This document shows positions 36,181-47,877 of a stretch of 64,000 bases of DNA, one piece after another. The notes under the pieces were generated by a model. The model searched no databases. It was not told the origin of the DNA and saw nothing but the letters and a program-made list of their open reading frames with translations. Numbering within the stretch: the stretch's first letter is position 1; every line of letters begins with the position of its first letter. The position numbers were made by a program, and so were the translations under genes. The stretch comes from Amyelois transitella (lineage: Eukaryota > Arthropoda > Insecta > Lepidoptera > Pyralidae). The DNA lies in assembly GCF_032362555.1 (NCBI RefSeq), contig NC_083509.1, forward strand, positions 4,859,001-4,923,000. Reading direction: 5' to 3'.

Positions 36181-37195
36181 TACATACATACATTAAATCA
36201 CGCCTCTTTCCCGGAGGGGTAAGCAGAGACTACCTGTTTCCACTTGCCACGATCTCTGCATACTTCCTTCGCTTCATCCACATTCATAACTCTCTTCATG
36301 CATGCTCGGGGGTTTCGGGTACTTTTGACCTGACCCTTTACCAGGACGTCCTTAATTTGATCAAGATACGTTCGTCTAGGTCTTCCCCCTCCGACCTTTC
36401 CCTCTACACTCTCCTTGTATATCTGCTTAGTCAACCTGTTTTCATTCATCCTCTCCACATGACCGAACCATCTCAACATACCCTTTTCTATTCCTGTCAA
36501 TACTTCTTCTTTCACATCACAACATTCCGTTATCACGCTGTTCCTTATCCAGTCACTCAATTTCACACCCATCATACTCCTTAACGCTCTCATTTCCACT
36601 GCATTTATTCTGCTTTCGTGCTTCTTTTGCCATACCCAACTTTCACTTCCAAACATTAATGTCGAGACCAACACGCCCCTATGCACAGCCAGCCGAGCCT
36701 TTTTGGATAGTTTCTGACTGCTCATAAAGGCATGCAAAGCTCCATTCACCATGTTCCCCGCGTTCACTCTCCTTTCAATATCACTATTACACTTGCCATC
36801 TGATGTAAACTTTAATCCTAGATATACAAACTCTTTCACTTGCTCCACTTTTTCTCCTCCAATCAAAATATTACATGCTGTCATTTCTTTTTCCATTTCA
36901 AAAACCAGTGTTTTAGTTTTATTTACGTTCCCTCTCATTCCGTTCTCTTTTAAAGCTTCATGCATACAGTTTACCATCTGCTGTAACTCCTCCGCTGATG
37001 ACGCCAGTATAACCTGATCGTCGGCATAGAGCAGACATTTGACGAGTAACTCATTCATCCTTAATCCACTTTCAGACTCTTTGGTTGAACAGTTCCGGTG
37101 ACGCAACACATCCTTGCGTAACGCCTTTCTCAATCTTAAACCACTCAGTGTGCGCTCCGTTTATCCTGACACAAGCACTCGAATCCTCATATAAG
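36181..37195 (-). mobile_element. RTE-like LINE fragment, copy B (with the RT catalytic box)
   Basis: The longest LINE copy here. It has GVTQGCVASPELFN (before a frameshift) and CLLYADDQVILAS, the reverse transcriptase motifs B and C, then the same C-terminal part as 8618-9463 and a short reversed ATGT tail at 36181-36194. It is truncated at the 5' end near 37195, in the sequence reading SSACVRINGAH. Head to tail with copy A without spacer. Confidence 0.9.
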
Positions 37196-37776
37196 GATTT
37201 CTTTTTTGTTTTATTTAAAAATAACCGTTATTTAATTCCTAAAAAATTATTGTATTGATGACAAGAACCTAAAGTCATGTTCACCTTTCTATTGGCATGC
37301 CGTTTGTTTCAATTGCTCAATTTTCTTTTTGTATTATTTTGTCTTTTAAACTGAAATATCAATTTAGTGTTGAAAATTACATGGCATTTAAATCATTTTC
37401 AAGTATTTTGTATTACATGGGATGGGCGCTTGAACTATTTTGCTGTCCAGTTATTTGTTCACTTCAAGCATTTGACTCATTTTGCTGTCAAGTTATTTGT
37501 TCATTTCAAGCATTTAACTCATTTTGCCTTTCCCTGGAAAACTGTCATTTTGATGTAAGCGCCATAAAATTTCTGAAATATTGCTAAATAGTAACAGAAA
37601 TAATGGTTTTACGTACTTTTTAACCTTATAAATATACTGTATTAATTTTATCAAAATCGGTCAAGCCATTTTTTAACAGCGAATTTTTTTCCAAAAATTA
37701 AAACTTTAAACCGCTTTTTCTCAGCTTTCACAAAATGGCGCTTACCACAATTAGCCTTTCAACCGTCGATATGTAA

Positions 37777-38339
37777 GGAATCATTATACCTATCTAATTT
37801 TTATCAAAAACTTTGCTTATTTATCCGTTAATAATAAATAATTAATCTTTGTTATGTTTTTGTAAAAGTGAAAAGAGATTATTATAAATATACAAAAAAT
37901 ACTAGTTTTATCGCATTTTTAAATACAACATAAAGCACCGTTACTACTAGAGTTATTACAACAATTAAAGTCATAGTATTCTACATTGAAATAAGTTTTC
38001 TAAGGTATTAGATAAATTATAAGATAATAATATTTCCCCTTGAGCTCGGTATAAAATACGAAAACTAATTTAAAAATAGGTGCATAGTACCTACATATAT
38101 TTTCATTTACACCGAATAGCACCATTGGTCAATGACTTCTAAAAATATCAAATACCTATATGATCACAAACTTTTCAAACAGATTGATAGTGACTAAAAT
38201 AAATACTCAATAATGACAAAACTTATGGTAATATGTTTAAATATTATAAAAATAAATGCACACTGACATCGTAATAGCGGTAATACCACCACAATACAAC
38301 ATACAAATAATCACGTGTAGGTACGCATATAAAAAGACA
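37777..38339. other. Intergenic DNA downstream of BCAT copy 2
   Basis: AT-rich. No gene, repeat family or clear signal recognised. Confidence 0.4.
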
Positions 38340-38575
38340 AAGCCACCAGTCTTAAAAAGCCTGAAAGGCTAACTTCAGCTGTAGGGCTAATGATGGGATT
38401 AAAATTCAAATAGTGACAAGTTCAAGTAGGGAATAGTACAAGCTAGCCCATCGCCTACAAGAAAAATCCCAAGTCTATTTGACTTTTTTTTAGTCGCCTT
38501 CTACGACATCCATGGAATAGATATGGAGTGGTCCAATACAAAACAGCCCGGAACCACACGGCACAATTAGCATGA
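38340..38575 (-). repeat. ATGT-tailed short element, reversed
   Basis: AGTCTTAAAAAGCCTGAAAGG, CTAACTTCAGCTGTAGGGCT, ATTCAAATAGTGACA, AGCCCATCGCCTACAAG, GTCGCCTTCTACGACATCC, GGAGTGGTCC and CCCGGAACCACACGGCAC are the reverse complement of the 26420-26695 copy. A 16-base insertion lies within its middle. Confidence 0.75.
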
Positions 38576-38751
38576 TAATAGTGAAAGAAACATTAGGTAC
38601 CTACACAATGCGTGGGAAGTATTAACTCCACCACCATGTGTTTCGTTCGAATCAATTTATTCCTTTTTACGCAAAAACATACTCAAAACTTTTGTGTATA
38701 CCTATAACGTGAAGTAGGTACATAAACCAGATAAGATTCCAGGGAGTTCAC

Positions 38752-41700
38752 TCACAGTATGACACGAGCGTAGGGGTGCTCTATATGGCCGTATTGTATG
38801 GCGAGCAACGTGTCTTTGATCCGCTGGAACACAGGCTGCGGCTGCTTCATGGTGGGGATGTGTATGAGATCGCCGAGGAAACCAATTCTACTGATTGGAC
38901 TTATCACCGCTGCTGTGCCGGCACCGAACATTTCTAGTAACTGTAACAAACCTACTTTTAAATACAGTTTCGTAATCCAGCACCGCCGTGGCCGTAGCAG
39001 TCGTGGTATATAAAATTGAATCAAATAAGTAACTTCAGTGATGTGAAAAATTAAGATCACGACACGACGCGAGGGGTAGGTAGTCAACAAAAAACCTATA
39101 GTTCTTTATATATCTGCCTCTCTACGCACGTTTTTTATTCGGACACTTTGACAATTCGACCACTGCGGCTTAAATCTGTCTGTAGGGGAATATAAAATAT
39201 TCTTTCGGATCTCGAGACTAATTGAACTCTCTTGTCGAAGGTTTATTTACGTGGGTAAAACTGCAGCCCCCAGAGTGATATATAGGTGTACTTGCTATCA
39301 GTTATATGGATATAGAATTTAACGTGGAATACGCAAAAATGAGTGAGAGAGAGGACATTATAATTACCCGTCCCCGTTTATTGAGTTGTATGATCCTTTC
39401 CATAGTGAGCACCTCTTCTTTGACGGTAAGATCCTCCCACTGGCTGGCCAGCTCCAGGATGGAGCGCCGCGTCACGCCCGGCAGAATCAGACCGTTCAGT
39501 GGCGGCGTGCACAACTGCTTCTCTGACAAATTATATTAAATTTTGTCAGAAACAAAAACCAGAAACTTTACTGGACCACGCCACATCTAACCCCGTAGCG
39601 TATTAGCTGCGAGGAAGCGGTTGCAGGAGAAGCACATAACACCATTCACACGAACAGTTTTTGTTGCCGACCACCTAATTGCAACTACCCGCAAAGCTTT
39701 TGCATTGCAGCAGCAGCTTCAATTTCGCGTCGATACGTGCGACAATCAATGGTGAAAGCTAGCGGCGGCACGCTGCGGCGTGCAATTTTTCCTCTTTTGC
39801 TATACAAAGTCAATATACTTATTGGTGGACTACAGCAGTCAACAGCCGTAGTTTACTATGTCGGCGTTATTAGTAACAAATGCAAGTTGCATTTGTCACT
39901 TCAACAGTTGTTTGCTTCGTAAACGGCTTGTAGTTGGGTGGTTGGCAGCAAAGTGTTGTTTGTACGAAAGGTGCCTGGGGACGTTTTACATAAAATACCT
40001 ACGTGGCTTTAGGTAAAATGTCCCCAATATTGATAACATTCAAAGAAATCTTGGGATTTACCACATCGTGAGACCGTGCCGTATGTTTAACCCAGGGTCA
40101 AACAAATATTATAATAATTAGGTAAACTTTGATCAGAAAATGAAAAAAAATATATAATTAACCGTGTGACAGATATTTCGGGGATTCCCGTAAGTACATA
40201 CACAGGCATTATGGTAGGTATGCAACAAATCTAGCATATAACATGATGCAATAATAAGGCATATAAATGTGGCTTTATAAGCTCGCAATAAGACAATGTG
40301 GCGGTGGCGGCACTGTGGACACCGTTGACCGTTTCAGCATAGACGACATGCGGCATCCCGGATTTGCGTGATCCACGGGACTACTTTCGCTTTTCATCTT
40401 GAATATATCAAAAGTATTTACAATTGAACTTACGTCCTAGTTCGTTGATGTACAATGCGAAAATATTCATAGTTCCCACTTCAGTCACTTCATGGTTGGG
40501 TCCAAACAACCACAATACCTGGTGGTGGCCCATTTTCACCGCTCTCGCCGTGGGCTCTAAAAACAAATCAATTTTATGGAAATTAACAAAAAACAATCAA
40601 TCTTATTTACCTACTTACATTTGTTATCTATGTAAAACTTTCATAACTTCATAAATACTTTTTCTACTTGTTCTTTATTTCCATTATTCATTACAAAAGC
40701 AGCTATACTAAATACTGACCGATAGTTGGTCCGTAGTTAGAGCCGACCTTCCTATGTCCCACTCCTCCTGGAAAAGCCCGCACTAAATTCGGGTCAGCGT
40801 AGATGGAGACGGCGCCATCTTCGCTGGCCTTGTAATACGCGCTCACAGGACTCAAAATAACGAATAGTAAAGCGCTTTCCGGCTCCATTATCCCGAAAGT
40901 GGCCTGTGATAAATGAAGCAAATTTAACTTTGAAGACCCAAAAGGTAAAATGTTTAACAGCATGTTAAATATATGGTACATGCAGCATTTACTACTGAAT
41001 AAGTTAATACATACTTTAATTTTGAAGCCTAAAATTGGTATCGAAGAAAATACACGAAAATTTACCAAGCTAAAATCAAAACACAAACTCGTTCTTCCAT
41101 ACGATTTTATCTTTAATTCGACGTAAACTTTTATGTTACAAAATTAATTACTGTATAGACACTGCTTACAATACAAGAAGCGGTGTTAAAAAGCTTTCTC
41201 ACCTCAGTTCCTATTAATGCAGGTCGTATGTACAGCGTGGAATTTTCGGAATGCGGAACCCACTCTTGGTCGATCTGTATGAGCCTGGATATACACTTGA
41301 CTAGTTCGTCTCCGTCGAACGTGGGCAGACCAGACCTTTGGGCTGTCAAGTTCATTCTTTCCATGTTACAGTCTGGACGAAACAATCTTATTTTGTCATC
41401 CACTCCTCTGTATGCTTTAAAACCTTCAAATAGCTGTAATCACAAGCAACATTTATATACCTAATCATGCAGTATTTGCTTGCTCTATTTGTTAGAAATA
41501 CAAAATATACTACAGAAGAAAAGATGTTTCGTTACGTTACTTTTCTTCTTCCCTCTGTGTTTATATCAGGGTAATATTTTCACCTGTCTGGAGAGGAGCC
41601 CAGGGTTCCGCGTTTTTCACGTAACTTTATGTACCCTTCCTAACCATAAATGTCTGGGTACCTACTTGAAAACAAAATGGAATGCAAATTTCTAAGAGGT

Positions 41701-44700
41701 TAATATTAGCAGGTAAGTATATACCTGTACCGCGTAGTGTAATGCTTTCGCTGCAGGATGCAATGACAGATTCTCGAAAGGCGTTATTTCAGGTTTCTGC
41801 CAGCCTCCGAGCTCTTTGTGGTACTGGATCGTGAGCATGTGGTCGGTGAAGTACTTCCCGAAGCCGAGGGCATTCGCTTCTGGTTTGGGCTGCAGTTGGA
41901 AAGGCGCCGCCAGTCTTACTTGTAGGTCATCATACTGTAACAGATATTATTATGTGGCATGACAATTTGATGATAAAGTTTTACTTTTGTAGACCGTCGC
42001 TGACTTGTCGAAGCGACTATGAGACAATCGTCTGCGAAACCATGGACTATATCTAATAAACTACCTACACAAACAAAAATAAAAAGAAACATTTTTTTGA
42101 CCTTTGACATCGAATAATTACTTACTTTTAGTAGGGCATGACATGACATGGACATGAATATTTAAGTTTAATTACTCAAATGCAAAATCTTCCTCCTAGT
42201 CGCATGTTGCATACGACTTTTCGGGGATAGAAGAGAAATGATTTGGAAAGGCTGTATGTCGACTGCGTCCTGCCTTAATATTATATGCTGCACTATTTTG
42301 TTAAAGCTTTAGTCGCCTCCTACGTTTATAGTAAGATACCAATTTGACTATGTTGAAAACCGTACGGATCAACTAGTATGTACCTAGATATTAGGTACTT
42401 TAACTTGATTCAGGGTGACAGATTAAATTAATGACCTTGAATCTTTTATTAAAAAGTAAGCTACCGAGGATAAGTAATTAGTTATCAGTACAGAATGACG
42501 AATAGATTGTCACGGTATTGTTTTAGATAAATTTTCATAACTCAATAATTAGCTAGTCTATGCACATGCAAACCAAACATGTCATAGGTAATGATGCCCT
42601 TTTTGTCAATAAATTCTTAGGTTTATTTGATATTTTTCTTATGGTAAAAGGAAGCTTAACTAAAAGTAGTAATTATGTACACATCTAAATTGATTCTCTG
42701 GACAGCAATTGAAGTTGCATCTGTGTATCAAAGATCACACAAATATTAAACTTTACATTATGATACCTTAAAAGAATTTTCAGGTGTGTTGTCTGGGCGT
42801 GGCTGCGGGTCCGACGTTGCCCTGGTCACCACGTGCTCGTTCTGCGCCTGCGCATCCTCCAGTTCCTTGTACTGAAGCGACGAACTGCACCTCCGAATAG
42901 TCTGCATTTTGTGCGGGGTTTCGAAGATCCATTTTACCAGAATCTGTACCTAAAAATATTGTTGTATGATATACGGATATCACGTACTTAATTACCATAA
43001 ATTTTGGTCAGAGGTCGTAGAATATAATGGGTTTTTCCCACGTTCTTTTTCATTCTTTAGTTTCAAGAAATACATTCATCTCCTTTCTTGTTTTTGTATC
43101 TTTTATGTACTTACAAGTTGGCCATAGTAGGTATGTACCTGATCGATTTTATGTACTTTACATACCTAAAAGTAGGTAGATGTTTAATTTGTGCCCTGCA
43201 TGCATTTGACTTTGACATTTAACATAAAACGATTTCATTTATTTGCTCTAGTTTAACAACCTAGCTCAGCCTGTATACCTACTACCCTTCTTAGAAGCAC
43301 AATAGAAATAGTTAAAATAATCTTGTCTTTCATTCTACTTCAACAGACATGGCCTCTGTGGCGCAGCGGTAGTACGCTTGTCTGTAACACCGGAGGTCCC
43401 GGGTTCGAATCCCGGCCAGGGCATGATGAGAAAAGAACTTTTTCTGATTGGCCTGGGTCTTGGATGTTTATCAATATAAGTATTAATTTTAAAATATAGT
43501 ATCGTTGAGTTAGTATCTCGTAACACAAGTCTCGAACTTACTTCGAGGCTAACTCAATCAGTGTAATTTGTCCCGTATATATTTATTTATTTACATGCGC
43601 GTGCACGACAAAAGAGAGGTCTTTTGTTGAAGTTTTGGCTTACGAAACACAGTAGGTACATTACTCTTGCTTACGAAATTACTTGGTTACGAAATTATCT
43701 TTACGATAGTTAATTGAAACTGAGTAGGTACACGGACATATCTACTACCCCTTACTTGCTTCAGGTACAGTCACACAGTAATAATTATTTGATTGATAAG
43801 AAGACATGTGAGATCTTCCATCTAAAATAGAAACATAAATAAGCCATTTGCATGTTTGAGGCAACGGCGAAAAAGCTGTGCTGGCTTCCGGCCTTTTTAC
43901 TTTATTAAGTAACTATTCCTGGGGCAAGGACTTTTTCAGATATAAAAGTAGGTACTTAGTATGAAGTGATGTAGTTCCTGAACCATTTCGGATAATCAAA
44001 CCGCTCTACTAGACCGATTCTTGATTTTATATAAGTATCTATAAACAAATATTTCCTTTTATAAATATCAGTATGGTGAAATTTAGATAAATGGTGGAAT
44101 TAAATACCGGAGACTTTATTAAATTAAAAGCTGTTATTATAAATATAATTGTCTCACCTTGAGTGTAAGAGAAACATTTTATAAGACATAGTGGTAAGGT
44201 ATCTGATTTAATATTACCTAATATCTGAGTAATATGACGTAAGATTTTTAATATCTACTGTAGTGTAGTCGAGTTTAAGTCTCTCCATATTATGTACAAA
44301 TAAATAATTTGGTTTTATTTTATATTAAAAAGATTAACTACACTCTTATTTAGGAACACACTTATTGAGTACCTAAGCCTGAAAGAAACAGTAGGTATAA
44401 TAAATTATAAATTCATAATCTAAAAAAAAAGCAACACGGTGTAAAAAGAGAATGCATGTTATGCAAGGTGATTTCAAGCATTTGCAGTAATAATAAGATC
44501 GATCTAATCACTACCTATGTAGCAAAGAAATTGAAAAAACAAAGACCTTATAAAACAGAAAGATTCCTATAGATGACGTATTCAAAAATTGATACTAATA
44601 TCAGTATTATGCTAGTAAGATATTTTTTTGGTTCGTTTTGTAGTTCCCAAGCTTTTACATTACAGAAAAACTATAAATAAAAAAATTAAGAGGTATAAAA

Positions 44701-44728
44701 TAATTACCTGATTTTGATGTAGATGCAT
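38752..44728 (-). CDS. BCAT: Branched-chain amino-acid aminotransferase, copy 2 (complete)
   Basis: Exons in transcript order: 44728-44708, 42949-42767, 41934-41725, 41433-41203, 40903-40720, 40556-40434, 39522-39368, 38940-38752. Each has the same length and phase as in copy 1 (21, 183, 210, 231, 184, 123, 155, 189 nt; 431 residues). It keeps the PLP-lysine segment ([12 protein letters not shown]), [29 protein letters not shown] and the ending [15 protein letters not shown]. So it looks functional, not a pseudogene. Differences gather at the N terminus (start MHLHQNQ against [23 protein letters not shown] against [16 protein letters not shown]) and in the linker before NSFKYDDL. The less basic start may weaken or change a mitochondrial leader; this is inference. 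Introns are unrelated in length to those of copy 1. Confidence 0.95.
39647..39969. repeat. Foldback-type repeat in BCAT copy 2 intron 6
   Basis: The arms around 39647-39700 (CGAACAGTTTTTGTTGCCGA, CCACCTAATTGCAACTA) and 39915-39969 (TAGTTGGGTGGTTGGCAGCA, AAGTGTTGTTTGTACGAA) are imperfect inverted repeats. I recognise the right-arm sequence from lepidopteran genomes. No coding capacity. Confidence 0.6.
39976..40026. repeat. Short inverted repeat
   Basis: GGGGACGTTTTACATA and TAGGTAAAATGTCCCC pair with two mismatches around an 18-base spacer. It lies right beside the foldback repeat at 39647-39969 and may be part of the same mobile element. Confidence 0.55.
43351..43593 (+). mobile_element. tRNA-derived SINE
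   Basis: The head is tRNA-like with a pol III A box (TGGCGCAGCGG at 43359-43369) and a perfect B box (GGTTCGAATCC at 43402-43412). The body runs GATGAGAAAAGAACTTTTTC, TGATTGGCCTGGGTCTTGGA, GTTAGTATCTCGTAACACAA, CTTCGAGGCTAACTCAATC, and the tail is ATTTATTTATTTA. ACATG on both sides (43347-43351 and 43593-43597) may be the target duplication. The acceptor stem has two mismatches, so it is not a tRNA gene. It lies in BCAT copy 2 intron 1. Confidence 0.9.
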
Positions 44729-45531
44729 TTTTACAATTGCCAACGTATTGTACAATCCACTTTAAAGCACAAAATACACTGTCTTTAATTTTATTTTGCT
44801 AGACTACTCTTTTAAAAGCCATCAATTTTAAAAATACACAATTTTAGATTAAAATAGTTTATTCACTTGCTTTTAAAACTTAACTGATTTCATGACCAAC
44901 CATATAAAAATGTGTTGGTATGTGTGAATATAAATAACTTGAAAAGAAACAAATTTTCACATGAAAAATACCATCTGTATTTTGGCTGTTATAAACTGCT
45001 TGAACACATTGCCGCAAAGTTGTAAAATGTCTGTTTTAGGTCACTCAGCGCCATGTCCATACACAATTTAATGAATATGGTAATATACCTAGCGAATCAA
45101 TGCTCATTTACGCACAACGACACCAATTTACATTATAAATTATTATGAATAATGACTAACTGTAAAGAATGTTATATCAACCAAAAACGGAGAAGCATAT
45201 GCCTTTGTACCTGATAACTTATTTTTTTTCTTATATTCTTTTTCTCTTGGTGGAATAAAGAGTTAATCTTATCTATCATGTGAGTGGCATATCATAAAAC
45301 AACAATGATTTAATTTTTATTCATATAACAATAACAAGATATCTCTTGATTTCAACAAATATTAAATGTAATGCAATGCAAATGTCAAGATACTAAATAG
45401 AAACAAAGAAATGTTAATCAACATATTTTTTGTAACTATTTTGTAATGGTAACTACAGAAATTAAACTAAAATTTTAAAATATCTAAAAATTTGCTCAGT
45501 AATTCAAAATATTAAACTATTATGTACTATG
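44729..45531. other. Intergenic DNA between BCAT copy 2 and SDHAF2
   Basis: Holds the promoter side of BCAT copy 2 and the 3' untranslated region of SDHAF2. AT-rich. No motif or repeat family recognised. Confidence 0.4.
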
Positions 45532-46914
45532 CTAATACAGGTTTGGTTGTTTTAACAGTATTCTCTCTTCATTTTTAGCATGTTTCTTTAAAAGATCCAT
45601 AACTTCATTATCAAACTCTTTTGGAGTAGGTTGTTTCTGAACAATCCAGTGAAAGATATCCCAGTCATTGCTTGGAGAATTGATGAGACGGTCATACATC
45701 ATTGTCTGTTCCTCACTGAAGGTATCCAAATACTTTTTAGCAAAGGTACTCAGCAAGAGGTCATTCTCTAACATACCCCGTTTCCTGGATTGGTAGTGAA
45801 GCCTGTAAACCAGAACAAAAGTCCTTAGTATTTTTCTTAAAATTGCATAATATATTTATTTAGAAATAAACAAAATTGTTTTTCTTACAGCCGATTTAAT
45901 AAGGGCAAAGCTACTTCAATTGATCAATAATTTCTGAAGGTTGGCTTTGGTTTGTAAGGACAAACAATCAAAGCTACAAACTTTACACCTTTATAATATT
46001 AGTATAAATAACCCAAAACTCAGATTTTTAGGGTTCCATACCTAAAAGGTAAAAATGGGACCCCATTACTAAGCCTTGTCTGTCACCAGGCTGTATTTCA
46101 TAAACCATGACAGCTAGAATACTGACATTTACACAAATTATACATTTCTGTTGAATAACAAGAAATTGTAATTTTTTGTGTTTTTTTGCTCATATAAATA
46201 ACTTTATATTTAAAAACAGTGCAACTTATGATAGGGCTTTATATCCAGTACAATAACACCTACCTGGGAAGTTGTTTAAAACCAACATATTTTTTCTAAG
46301 TGAAATCTATTCACACTTAGATTTGGATTAGAATGATTTATAACTTAGTAATATATATATATATATTTATTTATAATAATATATATACATTTTGTTTTTA
46401 CTTTGTATTTGAAATCAAGACTGTCAAGATTATATTTAAAAGGTGTACTACAACCATTGTATTATTAGTGTTAATAAATAAATAATTTCACATTTGTATT
46501 GTACTGACTTAACAGGGTTGAGGCTAAAAGTAAGTATTGAAATATGTCCGTAAACACCCTTTATGCATGTTTAGTCTAAAGTAACTTCATCAAAACATAG
46601 AATAACTAACCTGGCTTTACGAACACTCAGGGTCTGAGGCTTATCGACGTTATAAACAGGTATTTCCATGTATGTTGTATCAACCTGTTTGGGGCCATCG
46701 CTATAGTAGGTTATGCTACGTATTTTTTGGGCGATAGAGTAATTCTGTAATTAAAAATGATTCAATTAACTTGCATTACAGGTTACGATTAAAATATTTT
46801 AAGAAATAGCAATTCTACTCGTCGGCCGTGATCCAACTGATAAAATTATTTTTCCTGGGAGGACCACGACCACAGTATTCATTTTTAACTCACAGCACGA
46901 AGTCTTTGCAACAT
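45532..46914 (-). CDS. SDHAF2: Succinate dehydrogenase assembly factor 2, mitochondrial
   Basis: Exons in transcript order: 46914-46894, 46744-46611, 45802-45532; 426 nt, 141 residues. SDHAF2 (Sdh5) binds SDHA in the mitochondrial matrix and promotes covalent FAD attachment. The core [51 protein letters not shown] and [12 protein letters not shown] is the family signature, including the [10 protein letters not shown] motif. The start at 46914 is chosen because [18 protein letters not shown] is a good mitochondrial leader (Arg-rich, amphipathic). An open frame continues upstream to an in-frame Met at 47061, so a longer N terminus cannot be excluded. The first coding exon is only seven codons. 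Divergent from DYNC2H1 with 963 bases between starts. Confidence 0.93.
46020..46160 (+). repeat. Dispersed repeat, related to 52560-52690
   Basis: AGGGTTCCATACCTAAAAGG, TAAAAATGGGACCC, ATTACTAAGCC, TCTGTCACCAGGCTGTATTT, CATAAACCATGACAGCTAGA. SDHAF2 intron 2. A block widespread in lepidopteran and other insect genomes; class uncertain. Confidence 0.6.
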
Positions 46915-47751
46915 TTCTTCGAGATGATAATTTAATCTTTTTAATAAGCTTTCTGTTTTGTTTTGAGTGTTGCGTAATGGCGTTATTCGAGTCCAAAGAT
47001 TTTTATTGTTTTCAATTTTCAAATCATAAACACAAAAAAATATTTTAAGTGACATCTGGCAATCTATCTTTTTTTTTCTTCGTTGTGACAATCAAACTTC
47101 TTCTTAAAGCTTAAAGTGTCAGAATGATATTATTATATTATGCGAAGGATATGTATTCAGTAAATATTTATTTGTCTGAGATCTCAACCAAAGATGATCA
47201 ATATGACTTTTTAACTAAATAATAGTTACATACATATTCACTAAGGATACCTATTCTTTTAAAACGAAAAGTAAGACGACAATGACCAAATCCAAGCCTA
47301 CATAAAAGTACAGTAAAAGTGAGCTTTCCGTCAAAAGTAAGTCTTATAAAACAAACAAAGTTCTGTTTTTAAAGTGTCAATGATCCTCCCTTGGAAAAAC
47401 TAGTCCTCACCCACTTAAAATTCCATTTCTTTCACTTCCAATAGGTTTTGACAGTAGACAAGGTCATAACGATCTTTTCAGTGAAAGTGATGCATTGTTC
47501 ATTGATACTGTCGGTTCCGTCAATAATTATGCGAGAGTCATAACTTTGGCACACTGGACGCATCCCCGTAACATTTCTATCTATTTATATTTCTTGGTAA
47601 CACTATTTGGCAATACATCTGGGTAAAAAAAAAACAATAGCTGTAACTGTCAATTGAAAAAGTTAGTTTGATGACACTTCGAGTCTAGAAATTTTGATTG
47701 GATTTCAAAACTTGAACGAACGAAAGTTTTGTTTTGGTGTTTTCAATAGTT
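46915..47751. other. Divergent intergenic region between SDHAF2 and DYNC2H1
   Basis: Should hold both promoters. No repeat family recognised. The X-box candidate lies at its DYNC2H1 end. Confidence 0.5.
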
Positions 47752-47764
47752 GTTTCTAAGCAAC
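47752..47764 (+). promoter_or_regulatory. Candidate RFX X-box upstream of DYNC2H1
   Basis: GTTTCTAAGCAAC, half-sites GTTTCT and AGCAAC with a one-base spacer, fits the insect-type X-box RYYNYY-N(1-3)-RRNRAC at every fixed position. It lies about 114 bases before the start codon and inside a wider imperfect palindrome (GTTGTT...AACAAC). The consensus is loose, so a chance match is possible. Confidence 0.55.
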
Positions 47765-47877
47765 AACCGTTGTTATGTATCTCCAAGCTTCAAACATTCG
47801 TACTACAAAATTCAATATATGGGTACTTTCCAATCAAGGAATTACGTAAAGAAATAAATATTTCGTGCCCAGTTTTG

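Larger units (their letters stand above)
35083..37776. mobile_element. Terminal-inverted-repeat element with clustered subterminal repeats, interrupted by LINE insertions
   Basis: The ends at 35083-35127 and 37732-37776 are 45-base inverted repeats with three differences, both starting TTACATATCGACGG. Inside the left end, variants of CGCTTGACACATTTT recur about every 50-70 bases in both directions up to about 35560. Inside the right end, a 42-base unit (with CAAGCATTTGACTCATTTTG) is repeated directly at about 37450-37535. Removing the LINE block (35638-37195) leaves about 1.1 kb with no coding frame, so it is non-autonomous. I do not recognise its superfamily or a clear target duplication. 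Confidence 0.75.

Noticed and set aside
37297-37587. A Phe/Cys-rich protein of 96 codons
   Set aside because: The apparent protein repeats come from the 42-base direct repeat inside the TIR element.
39737-39922. A short gene in BCAT copy 2 intron 6
   Set aside because: The frame lies between the arms of a foldback repeat.
43351-43425. A tRNA gene
   Set aside because: A and B boxes are good, but the acceptor stem has two mismatches and the sequence continues into a SINE body with an (ATTT)n tail.
46349-46390. A regulatory AT element
   Set aside because: Plain AT microsatellite next to a dispersed repeat; nothing more can be said.
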